Source of the DNA: an uncultured Lachnospiraceae bacterium
GTDB lineage: Bacteria > Bacillota > Clostridia > Lachnospirales > Lachnospiraceae
Length of the DNA: 64,000 bases
NCBI GenBank assembly: GCA_949287925.1
Contig: CASEIR010000059.1
Span: forward strand, 1-64,000
Reading direction: 5' to 3'
Made by a program: the position numbers and the translations under genes. Positions within the stretch are counted from its first letter, which is position 1, and every line of letters begins with the position of its first letter. The notes below the pieces were generated by a model. That model was not told the origin of the DNA and ran no database searches. It saw only the letters and a program-made list of their open reading frames with translations. Positions 8,038 to 16,106 of this stretch are shown here, one piece after another.

Positions 8038-9195
8038 ATGAAAGAGATATATTTGGATAACTCTGCCACTACCATGGCATATCCTGAGGTAGGAGAACTG
8101 GTCCGGAAGGTCATGTGCGAAGACTATGGTAATCCGTCTTCCATGCATCGGAAGGGAGTGGAGGCAGAGCGCTATATAAAAGAGGCGAAAGAAACTCTGG
8201 CAAGGCTGTGGAAGGTGCAGGAAAAAGAGATCTTTTTCACCTCTGGCGGAACAGAAAGTGATAATTTGGCGCTGGTAGGCGCTGCAAGAGCCAATAAAAG
8301 AGCCGGGAATCATCTGATCACAACGGCAATTGAACATCCGGCGATTATTAATACCATGCGCTATCTGGAAGAGGAAGGTTTCCAAGTTACCTATCTTCCG
8401 GTGGACCGGTACGGAAGAGTCCGTCTGGATGCGCTGCAGGAAGCGCTGTGTCCGGAGACTATCCTGGTATCCATCATGTGTGTAAATAATGAGGTGGGCT
8501 CGGTTCAGCCCATCCAGGAGGCTGCAGGAATCGTCAAAGCATATAATAAGAATATCCTGTTTCATGTGGATGCGGTACAGGGGTTCGGCAAATACCGAAT
8601 CTATCCGAAGAAGCTGAAGGTAGACATGTGCTCGATCAGCGGACATAAAATTCATGGTCCAAAGGGAATCGGCGCGTTGTATATCGACGAGCATGTCAAG
8701 ATCCGTCCCATTTTATTCGGCGGGGAACAGCAGAAGAATATCCGCTCTGGAACAGAAAATGTCCCGGGAATTGCGGGACTGGGGCTGGCTGCCCGGATGA
8801 TCTATCAGGACCTGGACGCCAAAGTGGAGAAGATGCGGGAACTGAAGCAGCATTTCATCCAGGGGGTACAGGAAATCCCGGATACCGCCATACACGGGCT
8901 GTACGATGAGACGTCGGCGCCCCATATCATCAGTGTCGGTTTTGCGGGGATCCGCAGCGAGGTACTGCTTCATGCGCTGGAGGACAAGGGCATTTATGTG
9001 TCTTCCGGATCTGCGTGCGCGTCCAACCATCCCCAGATCAGTGGTGTGCTCAAGGGGATCGGCGCCGGGCAGGAATTCCTGGACGCGACCCTGCGGTTCA
9101 GTATGTCAGAATTTACAACCCGTCAGGAGATTGACGAGACGCTTCAGACACTATATAATATAGTACCGATGCTTCGCAGATATACCAGAAGATAG
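8038..9195 (+). CDS. Cysteine desulfurase (NifS/IscS type), probable ThiI partner
   Basis: A 385-residue PLP enzyme that takes sulfur from cysteine. Seen: LDNSATT at the N-terminus, TSGGTESDNLAL, the PLP lysine in SISGHKIHGPKGIG (about residue 203), and the catalytic cysteine loop SSGSACASNHPQISGVL (about residue 325). Its stop lies 26 bases before thiI, the arrangement seen for dedicated desulfurase-ThiI pairs, so it most likely supplies persulfide for 4-thiouridine in tRNA rather than for iron-sulfur assembly; no iscU-like gene is nearby. AGGAAGTGA precedes the ATG. Confidence 0.92.
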   Translation: MKEIYLDNSATTMAYPEVGELVRKVMCEDYGNPSSMHRKGVEAERYIKEAKETLARLWKVQEKEIFFTSGGTESDNLALVGAARANKRAGNHLITTAIEHPAIINTMRYLEEEGFQVTYLPVDRYGRVRLDALQEALCPETILVSIMCVNNEVGSVQPIQEAAGIVKAYNKNILFHVDAVQGFGKYRIYPKKLKVDMCSISGHKIHGPKGIGALYIDEHVKIRPILFGGEQQKNIRSGTENVPGIAGLGLAARMIYQDLDAKVEKMRELKQHFIQGVQEIPDTAIHGLYDETSAPHIISVGFAGIRSEVLLHALEDKGIYVSSGSACASNHPQISGVLKGIGAGQEFLDATLRFSMSEFTTRQEIDETLQTLYNIVPMLRRYTRR

Positions 9196-9221
9196 GAATA
9201 GAAGATCAGGAGATTATACAG

Positions 9222-10403
9222 ATGAGATTTCATACATTTTTGTTAAAATACGGAGAGATTGGAATTAAGGGTAAAAACCGGTATCTGTTTGAAGATGCGC
9301 TGGTCAGACAGATCCGGTTTGCCCTGAAGGATGTGGACGGAGAATTCACGGTACACAAATCCCAGGCCCGGATCTATGTGGATTGTGAAGGAGATTATGA
9401 TTATGAGGATACAGTGGAACATCTAAAAAGAGTGTTCGGTCTGGTGGGGATCTGTCCGGTAGTGCGGATGGAAGACCAAGGATTCGAGCAGCTGAAAAAA
9501 GATGTGGTCGCCTATATGGACGAGATGTATCCGGATAAGAATCTGACTTTTAAGGTGGAATCCAGAAGATCGAAAAAGTCTTATCCCAAGAATTCTATGG
9601 AAATCAGCCGGGATCTGGGAGAAGCCATTTTGGATGCGTTTCCGGAGATCCGTGTGGACGTGCACCATCCGGATGTGATGGTGAATGTGGAAGTGCGCGG
9701 AGAAATCTATGTGTATTCCCAGATTATTCCGGGCGCCGGAGGTATGCCGGTGGGAACCAATGGAAAAGCTATGCTGCTTCTGTCCGGCGGTATCGACAGC
9801 CCGGTGGCAGGCTACATGATCTCCAAACGCGGAGTGGGCATTGAGGCCACTTACTTCCATGCGCCGCCCTATACCAGTGAGCGGGCGAAACAGAAGGTGG
9901 TGGATCTGGCCAGGATCGTGGCCCGGTATTCCGGTCCTATTAAGCTTCATGTGGTGAATTTTACGGATATTCAGCTCTATATCTATGACCAATGTCCCCA
10001 CGATGAGTTGACCATCATCATGCGGCGGTATATGATGCGGATTGCAGAGCATTTCGCAAAAGAAGACGGATGCCTGGGACTGATCACAGGTGAGAGCATC
10101 GGGCAGGTGGCCAGTCAGACTATGCAAAGCCTGGCGGCGACCAACGATGTATGTACCCTGCCGGTTTACCGCCCGGTGATAGGCTATGACAAGCAGGAGA
10201 TCGTGAATATTTCTGAGAAGATTGGTACTTTTGAGACGTCTATCCAGCCTTTTGAAGATTGCTGTACTATTTTCGTGGCCAAGCACCCGGTGACCAAGCC
10301 GAATGTAGAGGTGATCCGCAGATCAGAGCAGAAGCTGGAGGAGAAGATTGACGAGCTGGTAAAAGAAGCGATTGATACGGTTGAGATTATAGAAGTGAAA
10401 TAA
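9222..10403 (+). CDS. thiI: tRNA 4-thiouridine synthetase ThiI (no rhodanese domain)
   Basis: A 393-residue protein that adenylates and thiolates U8 of tRNA, and in some bacteria feeds sulfur to thiamine synthesis. Domain order: N-terminal ferredoxin-like region and THUMP (residues 1-165), then the PP-loop ATPase with LLSGGIDSPVAGYMISKRG (about residue 184). Near the end FEDCCTIFVAKHP matches the family. It stops before the rhodanese domain found in the longer E. coli enzyme, like most Firmicute forms, so sulfur should pass directly from the adjacent desulfurase. CAGGAGATTATACAG provides the ribosome site. Confidence 0.95.
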   Translation: MRFHTFLLKYGEIGIKGKNRYLFEDALVRQIRFALKDVDGEFTVHKSQARIYVDCEGDYDYEDTVEHLKRVFGLVGICPVVRMEDQGFEQLKKDVVAYMDEMYPDKNLTFKVESRRSKKSYPKNSMEISRDLGEAILDAFPEIRVDVHHPDVMVNVEVRGEIYVYSQIIPGAGGMPVGTNGKAMLLLSGGIDSPVAGYMISKRGVGIEATYFHAPPYTSERAKQKVVDLARIVARYSGPIKLHVVNFTDIQLYIYDQCPHDELTIIMRRYMMRIAEHFAKEDGCLGLITGESIGQVASQTMQSLAATNDVCTLPVYRPVIGYDKQEIVNISEKIGTFETSIQPFEDCCTIFVAKHPVTKPNVEVIRRSEQKLEEKIDELVKEAIDTVEIIEVK

Positions 10404-10413
10404 GTCGCAGATA

Positions 10414-10439
10414 ACGCCATGGGAATCTTCCCATGGCGT
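10414..10439. terminator. Hairpin at the end of thiI
   Basis: A perfect 11-bp stem (10414-10424 with 10429-10439) around a 4-base loop lies 11 bases after the thiI stop. No T-run follows on the + strand, so termination strength is uncertain. Confidence 0.5.
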
Positions 10440-10442
10440 AAA

Positions 10443-10468
10443 AAATCAGGCCCGTCAGGACCTGATTT
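10443..10468 (-). terminator. Intrinsic terminator of the HPr-like gene
   Basis: Stem AAATCAGG/CCTGATTT (10443-10450 with 10461-10468). Read on the minus strand it ends in a T-run, and it lies 25 bases after the HPr-like stop. Confidence 0.6.
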
Positions 10469-10492
10469 GTAATTGCAATATTTATAAGTAGA

Positions 10493-10732
10493 TTAACCGC
10501 AAATGTATGGAGCAAGTACTTCCAGGATTTTATCTACATCTGCCGCGATATCCGCATGAATATTCAAATTAATCGGTTTGGAGAGATCTAAGCTGAAGAT
10601 TCCCATGATAGACTTTGCGTCAATCACGTATCTTCCTGACACTAAATCAAAATCATAGTCGAATTTTGTGATTTCATTTACGAAAGATTTTACTTTGTCG
10701 ATGGAATTTAAAGATATCTGAACTGTTTTCAT
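10493..10732 (-). CDS. HPr-like protein lacking the phosphorylatable histidine
   Basis: A 79-residue protein with the HPr fold. The region around Ser46 of HPr is well kept (AKSIMGIFSLDLSKP, serine at residue 41 here), but the segment that normally holds GLHARPA with His15 reads NSIDKVKSFVNE and has no histidine. It therefore cannot carry phosphate from PTS enzyme I, though it could be a target of HPr kinase/phosphorylase, as Crh is in Bacillus. It stands alone on the minus strand between thiI and mtaB, with its own promoter and AAGGAGG ribosome site. A regulatory role in carbon metabolism is inference. Confidence 0.75.
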   Translation of the reverse strand: MKTVQISLNSIDKVKSFVNEITKFDYDFDLVSGRYVIDAKSIMGIFSLDLSKPINLNIHADIAADVDKILEVLAPYICG

Positions 10733-10771
10733 TTCATGTTTCCTCCTTGATTTTCATTTCTGTCTATAATC

Positions 10772-10800
10772 ATCTTAAGAGGATGAGCTTTAAAAGTCAA
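10772..10800 (-). promoter_or_regulatory. Promoter of the HPr-like gene
   Basis: Minus strand: TTGACT (10795-10800), 17-base spacer, TAAGAT (10772-10777), about 40 bases before the start codon. Confidence 0.65.
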
Positions 10801-10876
10801 GGAGCAATTTCACGAAGTATGCGCGAAGATTTCAAGGATTATGCGCAAAATGTATAGAAAGAGGTTATATACGAAT

Positions 10877-12160
10877 ATGAAGAAGGTGGCTTTGCATAAC
10901 CTGGGATGTAAGGTGAATGCGTATGAGACAGAAGCAATGCAGGAGCTTCTGGAGAATCATGGATATGAGATCGTGCCGTTTCAAGAAGGAGCGGATATTT
11001 ATATTATTAATACCTGTACGGTGACTAATATGGCGGACAGGAAGTCCAGACAGATGTTGCACCGTGCCAGAAAAATGAATCCGGATGCCATTGTCGTGGC
11101 CTGTGGTTGTTATGTCCAGGCAAAGCCGGAAGATCTGGATGATTGTATCGATATTGTTGTCGGAAATAATAAGAAAAAGGATATTGTGGATATTCTAAAA
11201 GCATATGAAGCGGAAAAAGAAGGCGTTAAAAAAGAGATTCTGGATATTAATCACACGTCAGAATATGAAGAATTGCATCTTTCAAAAACCGCGGAGCATA
11301 CAAGGGCATATCTGAAGGTGCAGGATGGCTGCAACCAGTTCTGCACGTATTGTATCATTCCTTATGCCAGAGGCCGTGTCCGGAGCAGAAGAATGGAGCA
11401 GGTGGTGGAAGAAGTGCATGAACTGGCGGCTCACGGATATAAAGAAGTGGTTCTTACCGGGATTCATCTGAGCTCTTATGGTGTGGATACTGGAGAGGAC
11501 CTGCTTTCACTGATCCGGAGTGTTCATGATGTGGCAGGAATCGAAAGAATTCGGCTGGGATCTTTGGAACCCAGGATCATTACGGAGGATTTTGTGCGTG
11601 AAATCGCAGCCTTGCCTAAATTCTGCCCTCATTTTCATCTTTCTTTACAGAGTGGATGTAATGCGACGCTGCGGCGTATGAACCGCAGGTATACAGCGGA
11701 AGAGTATTATGAAAAATGTGAACTGTTAAGAAAGTATTTCTCGAATCCGGCGCTGACAACGGATGTAATCGTTGGATTCCCGGGAGAGACGGAGGAAGAA
11801 TTTGAAGAATCCAGGGCGTTTGTGGATAAAGTGAATTTTTATGAAACGCATATTTTCAAATATTCCAGACGGGATGGAACGAAGGCGGCGGCCATGGAGG
11901 CTCAGGTTCCGGATCCGGTCAAGACGAAGCGCAGTAATGTTCTGATTGAGTTGAGCCGGGAAAAGCAGGCGGCATATGAGAGCCGGCTGGTGGGAACTAC
12001 CCAGGAAGTGCTGATTGAGGAATGTATCGATCATGCGGGAGAACAGTATCAGATCGGACACACAAAAGAGTATGTGAAAGTGGGAATTTGTTCAGATAAA
12101 TCGCTGGCTAATCAGCTTGTTGAAATAAAAATAGAAGACCCGGTGCAAATAATTCATTGA
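10877..12160 (+). CDS. mtaB: tRNA t6A37 methylthiotransferase MtaB
   Basis: A radical-SAM methylthiotransferase of about 428 residues that converts t6A37 to ms2t6A in tRNA. The N-terminal UPF0004 domain binds one iron-sulfur cluster through cysteines in LGCKVNAYE, INTCTVTN and VACGCY; the radical-SAM cluster motif is DGCNQFCTYCIIPYARG (about residue 147); a TRAM-like RNA-binding end follows. I choose the ATG at 10877 because the family begins with KKVALHNLGCKVN and AAAGAGG lies 12 bases upstream; an in-frame ATG at 10841 would add an unconserved tail. It continues the RNA-modification theme of the preceding operon. Confidence 0.93.
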   Translation: MKKVALHNLGCKVNAYETEAMQELLENHGYEIVPFQEGADIYIINTCTVTNMADRKSRQMLHRARKMNPDAIVVACGCYVQAKPEDLDDCIDIVVGNNKKKDIVDILKAYEAEKEGVKKEILDINHTSEYEELHLSKTAEHTRAYLKVQDGCNQFCTYCIIPYARGRVRSRRMEQVVEEVHELAAHGYKEVVLTGIHLSSYGVDTGEDLLSLIRSVHDVAGIERIRLGSLEPRIITEDFVREIAALPKFCPHFHLSLQSGCNATLRRMNRRYTAEEYYEKCELLRKYFSNPALTTDVIVGFPGETEEEFEESRAFVDKVNFYETHIFKYSRRDGTKAAAMEAQVPDPVKTKRSNVLIELSREKQAAYESRLVGTTQEVLIEECIDHAGEQYQIGHTKEYVKVGICSDKSLANQLVEIKIEDPVQIIH

Positions 12161-12185
12161 ATTTTCAATGGCGATGGAGTAGAAT
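12157..12185 (+). promoter_or_regulatory. Promoter of ireB-ruvX-DUF1292
   Basis: TTGAAT (12157-12162) overlaps the end of mtaB; 17-base spacer; TAGAAT (12180-12185). Confidence 0.5.
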
Positions 12186-12217
12186 AGGATTGAAGTATTA
12201 TTGGAGGACGTGAGTAT

Positions 12218-12481
12218 ATGAAAGATTTAAGCAGCACCCAGTTTTTCCAGGTAGAAAGCGGTCCGCAGATTCAGGCAAAAGATATTCTTGAGATTGTGTA
12301 CAAGGCTTTGAGTGAAAAAGGGTATAATCCGGTGAACCAGATGGTTGGTTATATTATGTCAGGGGATCCTACTTATATTACCAGTCACAATGGAGCCAGA
12401 AGCCTGATTATGAAGATGGAGCGGGACGAACTGGTGGAGGAGATGCTGAAGACGTATATTGAGCATCACAACTGGAAATAA
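12218..12481 (+). CDS. ireB: IreB-family regulatory phosphoprotein (UPF0297)
   Basis: An 87-residue protein matching the IreB/YrzL family: [20 protein letters not shown], then [23 protein letters not shown] and [17 protein letters not shown]. In Enterococcus IreB is phosphorylated by the PASTA kinase IreK and tunes cephalosporin resistance; such a kinase must lie outside this window. TTGGAGGACGTGAG is the ribosome site. It overlaps ruvX by one base (TAATG), the usual ireB-ruvX-DUF1292 order. Confidence 0.93.
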   Translation: MKDLSSTQFFQVESGPQIQAKDILEIVYKALSEKGYNPVNQMVGYIMSGDPTYITSHNGARSLIMKMERDELVEEMLKTYIEHHNWK

Positions 12482-12909
12482 TGTCTAAAAGAATCATGGG
12501 ATTGGATTATGGGTCGAAGACGGTAGGAGTGGCTGTCAGTGATCCTTTAGGATTGACTGCCCAGGCAGTGGAGACGATATGCAGGAAGGATGAAAACAAG
12601 CTTCGGAAGACCTGTGCGCGTATTGAGGAATTGATTGCGGAATATGAGGTTGAGAAGATTGTACTTGGACTTCCCAAGCATATGAATAATGATATCGGGA
12701 ATCGGGCGAAAAAATCCATGGAATTTGGACAGATGCTGAACCGGCGGACCGGCCTTGAAGTCGTGCTGTGGGATGAGCGTCTGACAACGGTAGAAGCAGA
12801 GCGGACGTTGATTGAGAATAATGTAAGAAGAGAAGACCGCAAGAAGTATGTGGATCAGATTGCGGCTGTTTTTATATTGCAGGGATATTTGGATTCGATT
12901 CGGGATTAA
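12481..12909 (+). CDS. ruvX: Holliday junction resolvase-like RuvX (YqgF)
   Basis: A 142-residue RNase H-fold nuclease. Conserved acidic sites are in [16 protein letters not shown] (start), [15 protein letters not shown] (about residue 65) and [12 protein letters not shown] (about 95), plus a C-terminal [14 protein letters not shown]. Members have been tied to Holliday-junction resolution and to 16S rRNA 5'-end processing. Start codon overlaps the ireB stop, so translation is coupled. Confidence 0.92.
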   Translation: MSKRIMGLDYGSKTVGVAVSDPLGLTAQAVETICRKDENKLRKTCARIEELIAEYEVEKIVLGLPKHMNNDIGNRAKKSMEFGQMLNRRTGLEVVLWDERLTTVEAERTLIENNVRREDRKKYVDQIAAVFILQGYLDSIRD

Positions 12910-12935
12910 GAATCATATTCGGGGTGTGAGAATAT

Positions 12936-13193
12936 ATGGAGAAGATTACATTCATGTCTGAAGATATGCAGGAAGTAGAGTTTTTTGTGCTGGAACAGAC
13001 AAAGATTAACGGAGTATCATACATTTTGGTGGCGGATTCTGAAGAAGGCGATGCGGAATGTCTGATATTGAAGGATACATCAGAGAATCAGTCAACAGAG
13101 AGTGTGTATCGGATCGTGGAGAATGACGTGGAGCTTGCCGCCGTGTCTAAGGTATTCGAAGAACTGCTGGAAGACGTGGAGATTGAAAGGTAA
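12936..13193 (+). CDS. DUF1292 family protein (YrzB-like)
   Basis: An 85-residue acidic protein with the DUF1292 pattern: ITFMSEDMQEVEFFVLEQTKINGVSYILVADS and a C-terminal helix. Its function is unknown; it nearly always follows ireB-ruvX in Firmicutes, as here (26 bases after ruvX). GGGGTGTGAG lies upstream of the ATG. Confidence 0.88.
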   Translation: MEKITFMSEDMQEVEFFVLEQTKINGVSYILVADSEEGDAECLILKDTSENQSTESVYRIVENDVELAAVSKVFEELLEDVEIER

Positions 13194-13200
13194 GGTACGG

Positions 13201-13680
13201 ATGTCGATCAGTAAAGAAAAATTCAAAGAACTGCTGAGAGAAAAAGGTCTTAAGGTAACCAATCAGAGGTTGCTTGTGTTAGAAGTGCTCGCAGATCATC
13301 GCGATAAGCATTTGACTGCGGAAGACATTTATGAGCTGGTAAAGGAAGATTACCCGGAGATCGGGCTGGCGACCATTTACCGGACGGTGCAGTTGCTGCT
13401 GGAGATGCAGTTGGTGGACCGGATCAGTCTGGATGACGGATGTGCGCGCTATGAGATCGGAGAGTCTGGCGCTGGAGAAGGAAAGCATCATCATCATCAC
13501 CTGATCTGCAGAACTTGTGGAAAAGTGGTTCCTTTTCGCGACGATCTGCTGGAAGAACTGGAACGTCATATTGAGAAGGAAACAGGATTTCACGTGTTGG
13601 ACCATGAACTGAAATTCTTCGGAATGTGCATGGAATGCCGGAAGAGGCAGAATAGTACGGAGAAACACGTGGAGGTGTAA
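13201..13680 (+). CDS. Fur-family metal or peroxide-responsive repressor
   Basis: A 159-residue Fur-family regulator. The winged helix (residues 1-80, KVTNQRLLVLEVLADHRDKHLTAEDIY, IGLATIYRTVQLL) is followed by the metal-binding dimer domain with EGKHHHHHLICRTCGKV and a second pair in FFGMCMECRK, which together form the structural Zn site. Whether it is Fur, Zur or PerR cannot be told safely from sequence. I use the ATG at 13201, where the family homology begins, 7 bases after the DUF1292 stop; an upstream in-frame extension overlaps DUF1292 and looks unrelated. It lies 2 bases before the RNase J start, so the two are probably co-translated. Confidence 0.85.
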   Translation: MSISKEKFKELLREKGLKVTNQRLLVLEVLADHRDKHLTAEDIYELVKEDYPEIGLATIYRTVQLLLEMQLVDRISLDDGCARYEIGESGAGEGKHHHHHLICRTCGKVVPFRDDLLEELERHIEKETGFHVLDHELKFFGMCMECRKRQNSTEKHVEV

Positions 13681-13682
13681 AT

Positions 13683-15350
13683 TTGAAAAAAGAAAACAAT
13701 GGAAAATTGCGTATCATTCCACTTGGAGGTTTGGAAAAGATCGGAATGAACATTACTGCCTTTGAATATGAAGACAGTATTATTGTTGTGGACTGTGGTC
13801 TTGCATTTCCGGAAGATGATATGTTGGGAATCGATCTTGTAATTCCGGACGTGTCATATCTGAAGGATCATATTGATAAAGTGAAGGGATTTGTGATTAC
13901 CCATGGTCATGAGGATCATATCGGAGCATTGTCATATGTGCTTCGGGAGATGAATCTTCCAATCTATGCGACGAAGCTGACTATGGGTATTATTGAACGG
14001 AAGCTGACAGAGCATAATCTGCTGCGCAGTACCAGAAGAAAAGTGGTAAAGCATGGACAGTCCATTAATCTTGGCCAGTTCCGGATTGAATTTATCAAGA
14101 CGAACCACAGTATTCAGGATGCGGCGGCGCTTGCGATTTATTCGCCGGCTGGAATTGTAGTCCATACCGGCGACTTTAAGGTGGATTATACGCCGGTATT
14201 CGGGGATGCCATCGATCTGCAGCGGTTTGCGGAGATTGGCAAGAAAGGGGTTCTCGCCCTGATGTCGGATAGTACCAATGCGGAGCGGAAAGGATTTACC
14301 CAGTCGGAGCGTACGGTGGGTATTACATTTGACCATATTTTTGCAGAGCATAGGAATACCAGAATTATCATTGCGACTTTTGCATCAAATGTGGACCGTG
14401 TACAACAGATTATCAATTCTGCCTGTAAGTATGACCGCAAGGTTGTGGTGGAAGGAAGAAGTATGGTGAATATCATTCAGGTTGCCCAGGAACTGGGGTA
14501 TCTGAATGTGCCGGATAAAACCTTAATTGAGATCGATCAGATGAAGAATTACCCGCCGGAGAAAACGGTTCTGATTACGACCGGGAGCCAGGGAGAATCC
14601 ATGGCCGCATTGTCCCGTATGGCGGCGGATGTGCATAAAAAGGTAACGATCATGCCTGGAGATACGGTAATCTTCAGTTCCAATCCGATTCCGGGAAACG
14701 AGAAGTCTGTATCCAGGGTTATTAATGAACTTTCTCAGAAGGGCGCGAATGTAATATTCCAGGATGCCCATGTGTCGGGACATGCCTGCCAGGAAGAACT
14801 GAAATTGATCTATTCCCTGGTAAAACCGAAGTATGCAATCCCGGTTCACGGAGAATACCGGCATCTGAAGGCTAATGCAGAACTGGCAATGAGCCTTGGA
14901 ATTCCGAAAGAAAATGTGTTTATTCTGCAGTCCGGAGACGTGATGGAGCTGAACGCGCAGGAGGCGAAGGTGGTGGACAAGGTACAAACCGGAGCAATCC
15001 TGGTGGATGGTCTTGGAGTTGGAGACGTTGGAAATATCGTACTTCGTGACAGACAGCATCTGGCAGAAGACGGAATATTGATCGTGGTGCTGACCCTGGA
15101 GAAGAGAAGTAATCAGCTTCTGGCCGGACCAGATATTGTATCGCGAGGGTTCGTTTATGTAAGAGAATCTGAAGGGTTGATGGAGGAAGCACGTCATATC
15201 CTGGTGGATGCAGTGGAAGACTGTCTGAACCATCAGCGCAATGCAGACTGGAGTAAGATCAAGCTGGTGATCCGTGACACGATGAATGAGTTCATCTGGA
15301 AGCGGACTAAGAGACGGCCGATGATATTGCCGATTATTATGGATGTATAA
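13683..15350 (+). CDS. rnj: Ribonuclease J
   Basis: A 555-residue metallo-beta-lactamase-fold nuclease with beta-CASP domain, acting as both 5' exonuclease and endonuclease in mRNA decay and rRNA maturation. Motifs: PLGGLEKIGMN at the start, VITHGHEDHIGAL (zinc site, about residue 70), VVHTGDFKVDY, SDSTNAERKG, and PVHGEYRHLKAN near residue 390, followed by the C-terminal domain. The likely start is TTG at 13683: GGAGGTG lies 6 bases upstream and there is no ATG near the conserved N-terminus. Whether it corresponds to RNase J1 or J2 is not clear; no second copy is in the window. Confidence 0.94.
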   Translation: MKKENNGKLRIIPLGGLEKIGMNITAFEYEDSIIVVDCGLAFPEDDMLGIDLVIPDVSYLKDHIDKVKGFVITHGHEDHIGALSYVLREMNLPIYATKLTMGIIERKLTEHNLLRSTRRKVVKHGQSINLGQFRIEFIKTNHSIQDAAALAIYSPAGIVVHTGDFKVDYTPVFGDAIDLQRFAEIGKKGVLALMSDSTNAERKGFTQSERTVGITFDHIFAEHRNTRIIIATFASNVDRVQQIINSACKYDRKVVVEGRSMVNIIQVAQELGYLNVPDKTLIEIDQMKNYPPEKTVLITTGSQGESMAALSRMAADVHKKVTIMPGDTVIFSSNPIPGNEKSVSRVINELSQKGANVIFQDAHVSGHACQEELKLIYSLVKPKYAIPVHGEYRHLKANAELAMSLGIPKENVFILQSGDVMELNAQEAKVVDKVQTGAILVDGLGVGDVGNIVLRDRQHLAEDGILIVVLTLEKRSNQLLAGPDIVSRGFVYVRESEGLMEEARHILVDAVEDCLNHQRNADWSKIKLVIRDTMNEFIWKRTKRRPMILPIIMDV

Positions 15351-15379
15351 AAAACAAAAGTACAAAAAAAGTACAAAAA

Positions 15380-15412
15380 GGGACGTAGACTTTTTGCAAA
15401 AGTCTACGTCCC
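15380..15412. repeat. Palindromic element 1 (variant of a four-copy family)
   Basis: A perfect 15-bp inverted repeat with a 3-base loop, arms starting GGGACGTAGACTTTT. It shares the GGGACG...CGTCCC ends with the other three elements but has a different core. It lies between RNase J and trmR, 29 bases after the stop, and could act as a terminator. Confidence 0.65.
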
Positions 15413-15437
15413 AAATTGCGGAAAGGGGTGTCCCCAG

Positions 15438-16079
15438 ATGATAAATGACAGGCGTATGGCTACGTATCTTCAGTCGCTGGAAGGCCCGGAGAAACCGTTG
15501 ATCGAGGAGATTGAGCGGGAGGCTCTGGATGCTTTTGTGCCGATCATCCGCAAGGATACGCAAAGTTTGCTGAAAGTAATCCTGACGATGTTAAGACCAA
15601 AGCGTGTGCTGGAAGTTGGAACGGCTGTCGGTTTTTCAGCCATATTGATGTGCGAATATATGCCGGAATCCGGCTGTATTACCACGATTGAGAAGTATGA
15701 TAAGAGGATTCCAATCGCCCGTGAGAATTTCAGACGTGCGGGGCTGGAGGAGAGGATTACACTGCTGGAAGGAGATGCTCTGGAGGTGATGCGTACGCTG
15801 GAAGGGCCGTACGATATGATTTTTATGGATGCGGCCAAGGGACAGTACATCTATTATCTGCCGGAAGCGTTGCGTCTCCTAAAGCCGGGGGGCGTATTGA
15901 TTTCGGACAATGTACTCCAGGACGGCGATCTTATTGAATCCAGATATGCGGTGGAGCGCAGAAATCGTACGATTCACAGCAGAATGCGGGAATATCTGTA
16001 CGAACTGAAACATTGTGGAGAACTTCAGACCACCATATTGCAGGTGGGAGATGGTGTGGCTGTCAGTGTGAAAAAGTAG
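15438..16079 (+). CDS. trmR: SAM-dependent O-methyltransferase, probable TrmR
   Basis: A 213-residue class I methyltransferase of the catechol/caffeoyl-CoA type: VLEVGTAVGFSAILMCEYMP (SAM loop, about residue 55), EGDALEVMRTLEG, IFMDAAKGQYIYYL and LISDNVLQDG. The Bacillus homologue TrmR (YrrM) methylates 5-hydroxyuridine at position 34 of tRNA and its gene sits beside the U32-family genes that make the hydroxyl group. The next gene here is exactly such a U32 protein, 27 bases on, which supports this role over a general O-methyltransferase. GAAAGGGGTG is the ribosome site. Confidence 0.85.
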   Translation: MINDRRMATYLQSLEGPEKPLIEEIEREALDAFVPIIRKDTQSLLKVILTMLRPKRVLEVGTAVGFSAILMCEYMPESGCITTIEKYDKRIPIARENFRRAGLEERITLLEGDALEVMRTLEGPYDMIFMDAAKGQYIYYLPEALRLLKPGGVLISDNVLQDGDLIESRYAVERRNRTIHSRMREYLYELKHCGELQTTILQVGDGVAVSVKK

Positions 16080-16106
16080 AAGTGAAAATAGTAAGGAGAA
16101 TATAAC

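Noticed and set aside
14523..15563. Minus-strand 346-codon frame across the RNase J end and the palindrome
   Set aside because: Antisense to RNase J and trmR, both clearly conserved; no ribosome site.
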